Origin: Tolypeutes matacus
Lineage: Eukaryota > Chordata > Mammalia > Cingulata > Chlamyphoridae
DNA: 64,000 nucleotides
Reading direction: 5' to 3'
Assembly (NCBI GenBank): GCA_026826555.1
Contig: JAKSZT010053766.1
Span: 868,596 to 932,595, forward strand
The position numbers were made by a program, and so were the translations under genes. Below the pieces are notes generated by a model that ran no database searches, was not told the DNA's origin, and saw nothing but the letters and a program-made list of their open reading frames with translations. This document shows positions 57,542 through 64,000 of the stretch, piece after piece; positions within the stretch are counted from its first letter, which is position 1; each line of letters begins with the position of its first letter.

Positions 57542-59345
57542 TATCATCACTGTTATTTACCATTATGCTAGAAGTATTAGCTAGAGCAATTAGGCAAGAA
57601 AAAAAGAAGGACATCCAAATAGGAAAGGCGGAAGTAAAACTCTCACTATTTGCAGATGACATGATCCTATATTTAGAAAATTCCAAAATATTTATAACAA
57701 AGCTATTACAGATAATAAATGTGTTCAGCAAAGTGTGAGGATACAAGATCAATGGCAAGTATCAATCGTGTTTCTATACACTAGTAACGAGAAAGCTGAG
57801 GAGGAAATCAAGAAAAAATTCCGTTTACAATAGCAAAAAAAGAGTCACATATCTAGGAATTAATTTAATCAGGAATGTAAAGATCTGTATTCAGAAAACT
57901 ACAAAACACTGCTAAAAGAAATCAAAGATCTAAACAAATAGAAGGACATTCCATGTTCATGGATTGGAAGACTAAACATCATGAAGATGTCAATCTTACC
58001 CGAACTGATTTATAGGTTCAATGTGATACCAATCAAAATTCCAACAACCTACTTTACAGAAATAGAAAAGTCAATTACCAAATTTAGTTGGAAAGGAAAG
58101 GTGTCCTGAATAGCCAAAAACATCCTAAAAAAGAACAAAGTCAGAGAATTCACGCTTCTTTACCTTGAAGTGTGTTATAAAGCTAGAGTGGTCAAGACAG
58201 CATGATAGTGACATAGAAATGGACACATTGATCAATAGAATTGAATTGAGAGTCCGAAACAGACCCTCACCTCTATGGCCAACTGATTTTTGATATGCCT
58301 ACCAAGTCTACTCTTCTGGGACGGATCAGTCTTTTTAACAAATGGGGCAAGGAGAACTGGATACCCATAACCAAATGAATGAAAGAAGACCCCTAACTCC
58401 CTATATAAGAATCAACTCAAAATGGATCAAAGACCTAAACATAAAAGCTGGGACCATAAAACTCCTAGAAGGTAGTGTAAGGAAACATCTTCAATATGTT
58501 GTATTACATGGTGATCTCTTAAACCTTAGAGCACTAACAATGAAAGGAAAACATAGCTAAATGAGACCTCCTCAAAATTAAATACTTGAGCCCTTCAAAG
58601 GACTTTGTGAAGCAGGTATGAAGGAAGCCAATACAATTGGCTAAAATATTTGAGATCACACATCCAACAAGGGTCAAATATCCATGATACATAAAGAGAT
58701 CCTACAACTCAACAATAAAAATTGAAATGACCCAATTAAAAATGCATAAAATAACTGAATAGGTCTTTTTCTAAAGAAGAAATACAAATGGTGATAAAAC
58801 ACATGAAAAATGTTCAACACCACTGGCTTTTAGGGTAATACAAATCAAAGCTACAATGAGATATCATTTCATACCTACTAGAATGGCCACTATTAAAAAA
58901 AACAGAAACTACAAGTTTTAGAGAGGATGGGGAGAGATAGGAATGCTTATTCACTCTTGGTGGGGATGTAGAATGGTACAGTCACTGTGGAAGCATGTTT
59001 GGTGATTCCTAAGGAAGTTAGATAGAGATCTGTTATGTGACCCAATAATACTACTACTAGGTATACACCCAGAAGATCTGAGAGCAAGTATATGAACAGA
59101 CATCTGCACATCAATGTTCATAGTGGCATTATTCACAATTGCCAAAATATGGAAACAACCCATGTGTCCATCAACTGATGAATAGATAAACAAACTGTTA
59201 TATACACATCATGGAATAGTATTCAGCCTGTAAGAAGAAATGAAGTCATGAAGCATATGACAACATGGATGAAGCCAGAGGACAGTATTTTGAGTGAAGC
59301 AAACCAGACACAAAAGGACAATATTGTATGATTTCTCTATTATGA
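57537..59345 (+). pseudogene. L1 ORF2 pseudogene, RT palm to C-terminus
   Basis: Readable ORF2 relics in order: '[20 protein letters not shown]' (57577-57636), '[13 protein letters not shown]' (57642-57680), 'RIKYLGINLI'-type text near 57840-57865, 'KFSWKGK' near 58079-58100, and the tail with 'IYTHHGIVFSL'-type text near 59205-59230. The palm stop after 57738 and many later stops disable it. Confidence 0.85.
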
Positions 59346-59455
59346 ACGAAATATAATGAGCAAACTCAGGAAGTTAATTTCTGGAATATAATTAACCAGG
59401 GAATATAATGTGGTTAAAGAATGGAAAGCTGAGGTTTAATATGTGCAGAAATAGT

Positions 59456-59480
59456 AAAAAAAAAAAAAAAAAAAAAAAAA
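59456..59480. repeat. 25-base A-run at an L1-L1 junction
   Basis: It separates the end of the older L1 from the CpG-rich start of the young L1. It may be the old L1's A-tail, the young L1's TSD within that tail, or both. Confidence 0.85.
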
Positions 59481-60223
59481 GCCCGGGGGTCTGTGCTGTG
59501 CACGCATGGACTGAGAAGCTTGGGACATCTATCTGCGCGGATCGGCGGCGTGGACCGAACGGTGGAGATTCGTGAGTTTTGAGGCTGCCGGTGGAGGTTG
59601 GCACAGGCGGCTGAGCCCCGCGGTTAGGGAAAAAAAAATAAAACAGCCATTTTGAGCCGCGGGCGAGGCGAAAAAGTTTTATTTTCTGGGGATCTGGCTG
59701 CCTGGTGCCCCTTGGACCTTGTGTGAACAGAGCAAACGAGCTAATCAGCACCCAGTGAACCGGAGGGGGGATTTTGGTCGGGCAATGCAGCTGATTTCCC
59801 TAGCCACCCAGGGATAAGACCCGGGCCACTGCGGAGCCAGGAGGAAGGGACACTTCCCAAAAAAGGGAGGGTTCGGTTGGAAGACAGGGAAGGGTATTTT
59901 ATATTTTTAGACATTGATCTGGCTGCCTGCACCACCCATAGCTTTGGGGAGCAGATAAGCCGACCTGAAGCAGCATTAGGCTGAGAACAGACGCGAATCT
60001 GCACTCAAACTGATTTACTGAGCAGCCCGGTGACGCTGGAGCTCGGCGCCAGAAGGGGCGGAATCCGCCATCTTTAGCACTCCTCACTAACATCAGAGCT
60101 TCAGCTAACCTGGGGAGTCCGGAAAGTGGGACGTGCTTGATTAATTTCCACGGGCCCGGCTAGGGTCCCTTCCGTAAGGGGGTTGGTCTAGGGGAGGAAT
60201 TATTTTGGGTCCTGCATTTGGCT

Positions 60224-60246
60224 AAAAAAAAAAAAAAAAAAAAAAA
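60224..60246. repeat. 23-base A-run inside the L1 5' UTR
   Basis: Separates the CpG-rich front from the AT-rich rear half of the 5' UTR. Looks like a retroposon A-tail fossil. Confidence 0.85.
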
Positions 60247-60847
60247 GTGAGGTCACCTCAACAATTGAAAAATAAATTCTTTTTAATTTAGTTTAATAGC
60301 TAAAAGCTGCTTCAGGACCTGCATATAGAACCCTGTGGGGAAATTCATTGATAAACACAAGTAGGCAGGAAGGATCCACGTGGACCCTAGGGGAATCATT
60401 GACCCCCCTTAGCTCTGTTTGACTGCTTGCCTGTGTGGATCTTTGGTTTCTCTCTGTTACTTTCTGGTCTACTGCTATTATTCCCATTTTCCTCTCCCCT
60501 TCCTTTTTCCTTCTATTTTTTTTTTTTTTTTAAATAGGTGCTGCCAGCTGGTCGCTTATTTGCTGGGCTTCTTATTCAGTAATTTCCCACTCGCTGTATA
60601 TATTGATTCTGTATTACAAACTATCGCTTATCCTTCCTGCATCTTTCTGCCTTCTGTTTTCTGTTGTGGCTCTTAGAGACAACATTTTTTTCATAGGCCC
60701 ACAACTTAAGGGTGTCAATTTCTATCCCAACTATTTTGTTTTCTTCTTCTTCTTTTTTCTTTTTTTTTTTACTAGTATTAAGTTTTTCCTTTCAGACCTT
60801 TCTCTACTATTTCTCTCCCTCCTCATAATTCTAGCCTTCTAAATCAC

Positions 60848-60864
60848 TATATATATATATATAT
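60848..60864. repeat. (TA)n tract in L1 5' UTR
   Basis: About eight TA units. Confidence 0.85.
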
Positions 60865-61200
60865 TCCTCCATTTGTTTTCCCAGTCCATTGTAGGAACTC
60901 CATATTTTTTCCTAGTACTCTACACTGCCTACTCAAGTTAAATATTCATCTCATTAAGTCTCATTTTGCCCCTCTTCTAAATTTTATCAATATTTCTATT
61001 ATCCTTCTGCCTTCCTTACATCTTTTGATTCCTCTGGCCCTAACCTTTTGCCTTCAAGGGAACATAGAAAGAAGCAAAGAAATAAAATAAGAAGAAAAAC
61101 TGCCAAAGAGAAAACTTAACTCACACGCAGAACCAACAGCTAAATAAAATTCTAGAGCATAGAGAAAAGCTAATCAACTGAACAAACCCATCAAGATAAT

Positions 61201-62181
61201 ATGATGACCAGAGGGCAACAGAAAAATACAAATGACTCTGAGAAACTGGAAAACATGGACCAGTCCAGTGCACAAAATGAAAACCTGGAAGCAATGCAGT
61301 ACATCGAACAACTAATCAAAGCTATCCAAACAAATATCATGGACCAACTTAAAGAACTGAAGGAAGAGATTAAGGATATAAAGAAGACACTGGGAGAACA
61401 TACTGAAAAAATAACTAACACACCTAAAAACGTAATGGATATGATGGCGAACAAAGACACAAGTCAAGAAATGAAAAAGACGCTGGACTCACATGGCAGC
61501 AGAATTGAACAGGCAGAGGAAAGAATTAGTGATATGGAAGACAATACAGTTGAAATCAAAGAGATTGTAGAAAACATAGACAAAAAGATAGAAAAAATCC
61601 AGTATGGTCTCAGGGAATTAACCGATAATGCAAGACGCACACACATACGCATTATGGGCATCCCAGAAGGAGAAGAGAAGGGAAAGGGAACAGAAGGAGT
61701 GTTGAAGGAAGTTATGGCTGAAAACTTCCCAACTCTATTGAGAGAGATGGATGTGCAGACCCAGGAAGCACAGCGCACCCCAAATAGTATAAATCCCAAC
61801 AGGCCAACTCCAAGACATATACTTGTCAAACTGTCCAATGCTCAAGACAAAGAGAAAATACTCAAGGCAGCAAGAGAAAAGAGAACCATCACATACAAGG
61901 GAAGCACAATAAGATTAAGTGCTGATTTCTCAGCTGAAACCATGGAGGCAAGAAGACAGTGGTATGACATAGTCAAAACACTAAAAGAAAAAAACTTCCA
62001 CCCACGAATTCTCTACCCAGCAAAATTGGCATTCAAAAATGATGGAGAGTTCAAAATATTCACAGATAAACAGCAATTAAGAGAGTATGTCAAGAAGAAA
62101 CCAGCACTTCAAGAAATACTAAAGGAATCTCTACAAGTTGAAAGGAGAAAACAAAGGAGACAGAGTTGGAGGAGAGTTTAA
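61201..62181 (+). CDS. LINE-1 ORF1 protein (ORF1p), intact, 326 aa
   Basis: ORF1p is the RNA-binding, trimeric nucleic-acid chaperone that coats L1 RNA in the cytoplasmic ribonucleoprotein and is needed for retrotransposition. Residues about 28-145 are K/E-rich with heptad-like spacing (coiled coil for trimer formation). Residues about 147-240 form the RRM ('HIRIMGIPEGEEKG' and 'RHILVKLSNAQDKEKI'). Residues about 245-315 form the C-terminal domain ('WYDIVKTLKEKNFHPRILYP', 'FKNDGEFKIFTDKQQLRE'). Length is close to human ORF1p (338). Two in-frame ATGs are adjacent at 61201 and 61204; the first is taken. No stop or frameshift, unlike every other ORF1 here. ORF2 follows after 64 bases. Confidence 0.95.
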   Translation: MMTRGQQKNTNDSEKLENMDQSSAQNENLEAMQYIEQLIKAIQTNIMDQLKELKEEIKDIKKTLGEHTEKITNTPKNVMDMMANKDTSQEMKKTLDSHGSRIEQAEERISDMEDNTVEIKEIVENIDKKIEKIQYGLRELTDNARRTHIRIMGIPEGEEKGKGTEGVLKEVMAENFPTLLREMDVQTQEAQRTPNSINPNRPTPRHILVKLSNAQDKEKILKAAREKRTITYKGSTIRLSADFSAETMEARRQWYDIVKTLKEKNFHPRILYPAKLAFKNDGEFKIFTDKQQLREYVKKKPALQEILKESLQVERRKQRRQSWRRV

Positions 62182-62245
62182 AAACAACTGAAAACTCAAA
62201 AAGAGAAACAAAACATCATATGACATACATTAACCCAAAGAAAAA
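62182..62245 (+). other. L1 inter-ORF spacer (64 bp)
   Basis: A-rich spacer between the ORF1 stop and the ORF2 start. It has in-frame stops and no open reading. Human L1 has 63 bases here; ORF2 in L1 is translated by an unconventional reinitiation-like mechanism, so spacing this close to human is consistent with function. Confidence 0.85.
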
Positions 62246-64000
62246 ATGACTGAAGTAAGAAATTCGTTACGAGTAATAACACTGAATGTTAATGGATTAA
62301 ATTCACCAATCAAAAGACACAGATTGGCAGAATGGATAAGAAAATATGATCCATCTAAATGCTGTCTACAAGAAACCCACCTTCGGCCCAGGGATTCAAG
62401 GAGGCTGAAAGTGAATGGCTGGAAAACCATTTTACAAGCTAACAATAGCCAAAAAAGGGCAGGAGTAGCTATTCTAATATCAGACAAAATAGACTTTAAA
62501 TGCAAAACTATTGTAAGAGACAAAGATGGACACTACATATTAGTAAAAGGAGTAATCTCTCAAGAAGAGAGAACAATCATCAACATTTATGCACCTAATC
62601 GAGGTGCCTCAAAATACGTGCGGCAAACTCTGGAAAAACTAAGAGGAGAAATAAATTCCTCTACAATTATAGCAGGGGACTTCAACACACCACTATCATC
62701 ATTAGACAGAACATCTAGGCAGAGAATCAATAAAGAAACGAAGGCACTCAACAATACATTAGAAGATTTGGACTTAATAGACATATACAGAACACTTCAC
62801 CCAAATACAGCGGGATTTACATTCTTCTCCAGTGCACATGGAACATACTCCAAAATAGACCACATGCTAGGCCCCAAAACAACACTCAATGAATTCAGAA
62901 AGATTGAGATTATACAAAGTAATTTCTCTGACCACAACGGAATGAAGTTGGAAATCAATAAGGGCCAGAGAAACAGGTTAGGCACAAGGATATGGAAGTT
63001 AAACAACACACTCTTAGACAAACAGTGGGTCAAAGAGGAAATTTCAAAAGAAATCAGTAACTACCTTGAAACTAATGAAAACAACAACACAACATATCAA
63101 AACCTATGGGATGCAGCGAAAGCAGTCCTGAGAGGGAAGTTCATAGCCATAAATTCATATATTAAAAAAGAAGAAAGAGCTAAAATTGAAGACCTAACTA
63201 CACACTTGGAGGAATTGGAAAAACAACAACAAACTAAACCTAAAGGAAGTAGAAAACAGGAAATAACCAAGATTAGAGCAGAACTAAATGAAATAGAGAA
63301 TAAGAAAGCACTGGAAACAATAAACAAAACCAAAAGCTGGTTCTTCGAGAATATCAACAAAATTGACAAACCCTTAGCCAGACTAACAAAGAAAAAGAGA
63401 GAACAGATGCAAATACATAAAATAAGGAATGAGCAAGGTGATATCACTACTGACCCCACAGAAATAAAGAGTATCATAAGAGGATACTTTGAAAAATTAT
63501 ATGCCAACAAGAATGACAATTTAGAGGAAATGGACAAGTTTCTAGAAACCCACAAACAGCCGACATTGATGAAAGAAGAAATAGATGAACTCAACAGCCC
63601 AATTACAAGTAAAGAGATAGACTCAGTCATTAAAAACCTCCCAACTAAGAAGAGTCCAGGACCAGATGGCTTCACAGCTGAATTCTACCAAACATTCCGG
63701 AAAGAGCTAACACCAATTCTACTTAAGCTCTTCCAAAAAATAGAAGTAGAAGGAATACTACCTAACTCATTCTATGATGCCAACATTACCCTAATACCAA
63801 AACCAAATAAAGATACCACAAGAAAGGAAAATTACAGACCAATTTCTCTAATGAACCTAGATGCTAAAATCCTTAACAAAATACTTGCTAATCGCATTCA
63901 ACAACATATCAAAAGGATTATACACCATGACCAAGTGGGTTTCATCCCAGGTATGCAAGGATGGTTCAATATAAGAAAATCAATCAATGTAATACACCAC
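62246..64000 (+). CDS. LINE-1 ORF2 protein (ORF2p), 5' part, open to window edge (585 codons)
   Basis: ORF2p supplies the endonuclease that nicks target DNA and the reverse transcriptase that primes from the nick. The start ATG (62246) lies 64 bases after the ORF1 stop. The frame is open for all 585 codons to the window edge. Endonuclease (1 to about 239): N14 in 'LNVNGL', E43 in 'QETH', Y115 in 'IYAPN', D145 and N147 in 'GDFN', D205 in 'KIDHMLG', and S228-D229-H230 in 'SDHNG', all at human position numbers. A K/E-rich linker follows (about 280-480). RT opens with 'SPGPDGF', 'NYRPISLMN' and '[15 protein letters not shown]'. The catalytic FADD and cysteine-rich end lie beyond the window, so full integrity is unknown. 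Confidence 0.93.
   Translation, partial: MTEVRNSLRVITLNVNGLNSPIKRHRLAEWIRKYDPSKCCLQETHLRPRDSRRLKVNGWKTILQANNSQKRAGVAILISDKIDFKCKTIVRDKDGHYILVKGVISQEERTIINIYAPNRGASKYVRQTLEKLRGEINSSTIIAGDFNTPLSSLDRTSRQRINKETKALNNTLEDLDLIDIYRTLHPNTAGFTFFSSAHGTYSKIDHMLGPKTTLNEFRKIEIIQSNFSDHNGMKLEINKGQRNRLGTRIWKLNNTLLDKQWVKEEISKEISNYLETNENNNTTYQNLWDAAKAVLRGKFIAINSYIKKEERAKIEDLTTHLEELEKQQQTKPKGSRKQEITKIRAELNEIENKKALETINKTKSWFFENINKIDKPLARLTKKKREQMQIHKIRNEQGDITTDPTEIKSIIRGYFEKLYANKNDNLEEMDKFLETHKQPTLMKEEIDELNSPITSKEIDSVIKNLPTKKSPGPDGFTAEFYQTFRKELTPILLKLFQKIEVEGILPNSFYDANITLIPKPNKDTTRKENYRPISLMNLDAKILNKILANRIQQHIKRIIHHDQVGFIPGMQGWFNIRKSINVIHH

Larger units (their letters stand above)
56677..59455 (+). mobile_element. 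5'-truncated L1, plus strand, split by a solo LTR
   Basis: It starts in the RT domain ('IIPIDAENAFD' relic at about 56683-56715), is interrupted by the LTR at 56877-57536, resumes at 57537 with '[16 protein letters not shown]', then '[14 protein letters not shown]' (about 57645-57690), and continues through the ORF2 tail to about 59345 and a short 3' UTR. It ends against the A-run at 59456-59480. Frames are short (up to about 72 codons apart from the LTR fusion frame), so the copy is older than that at 6163. Confidence 0.85.
59481..61200 (+). promoter_or_regulatory. 5' UTR and internal promoter region of the young L1
   Basis: About 1.72 kb lies between the A-run and ORF1. The first ~650 bases are CpG-rich (about 18 CpGs in the first 190 bases by count), unlike anything else in the window. 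A perfect YY1-type motif CCGCCATCTTT is at 60065-60075, overlapping the small palindrome GGCGGAATCCGCC (60057-60069); CCATTTT occurs near 59646; a CACGTG E-box is at 60377-60382. A 23-base A-run at 60224-60246 and a T-rich half (60480-61000, with a (TA)n at 60848-60864) follow. L1 5' UTRs carry RNA polymerase II promoters, often with a YY1 site; activity here is inferred. The 64-119-codon frames inside it are chance. Confidence 0.75.
59481..64000 (+). mobile_element. Young, possibly active LINE-1 (3' end beyond window)
   Basis: The element contains a CpG-rich 5' UTR, intact ORF1, spacer and an open ORF2 N-terminal part. It is the only L1 here without coding damage. It lies head to tail behind two or three older plus-strand L1 copies. 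CpGs retained in the 5' UTR imply little time for methylation-driven decay. Its 3' UTR, A-tail and TSD are outside the window, so age and completeness cannot be settled. Confidence 0.88.

Noticed and set aside
59392..60093. Minus-strand frames of 64-119 codons in the CpG-rich block
   Set aside because: They lie in the L1 5' UTR on the antisense strand, contain homopolymer-encoded runs, and resemble no known family.
1..64000. A host gene exon, defence island, prophage or operon
   Set aside because: No splice-bounded conserved coding segment, ribosome-binding-site-led gene series or phage hallmark is visible; the window is mammalian repeat-rich DNA.

Overview
This is a mammalian, non-coding, repeat-rich window. 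No host protein-coding exon could be recognised. The best lineage marker is a set of tRNA-Ala-like, A-tailed SINEs (about 4911-5131, 21994-22211, 31119-31540 and 34462-34643). They look like the DAS-SINEs described from the nine-banded armadillo, so the likely source is a xenarthran, probably an armadillo of the Dasypus type. Older repeats shared by placental mammals (MIR, L2, L1M/L1ME-like LINE-1, hAT MITEs, MaLR-like solo LTRs) fill much of the rest. All family names come from reading motifs, not from a database search.

Layout. 1-3215: two old LINE-1 (L1) pieces meet tail to tail in an inverted arrangement. 3300-6030: MIR, L2-like sequence and a DAS-SINE with a perfect 15-bp target-site duplication (TSD). 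6034-8130: an L1 3' half with an extra inverted arm and a small A-tailed insertion. 8260-11300: mostly unique sequence with MIR and old L1 tails. 11406-15401: a minus-strand L1 with a tandem-monomer 5' UTR, internal deletions and a triplicated 3' UTR. 15415-31000: mostly unique sequence with MIR, L2, a DAS-SINE and a solo LTR; it includes a CCAAT/CRE-bearing segment and a homeodomain-motif-rich stretch that may be conserved regulatory DNA. 31119-36490: SINEs (one with an apparent 3' transduction), L2 and a pair of hAT MITEs. 36490-50040: mostly unique, with a tRNA-Ala-like retropseudogene, a solo LTR with a perfect 5-bp TSD, L2 and MER5-like pieces. 50040-64000: a head-to-tail cluster of L1 copies on the plus strand, one carrying a solo LTR.

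The window's only intact genes belong to the last L1, which starts at about 59481 and runs off the right edge. It has a CpG-rich 5' UTR of about 1.7 kb, an intact ORF1 (326 codons), a 64-bp spacer, and an ORF2 open for all 585 visible codons. Every endonuclease catalytic residue sits at the same position number as in human ORF2p. This copy looks young and possibly still mobile. No novel defence, phage or operon-type system is present. The most interesting signals are structural: this L1 with its composite-looking 5' UTR, the SINE 3' transduction, and repeated inverted or nested L1 rearrangements.
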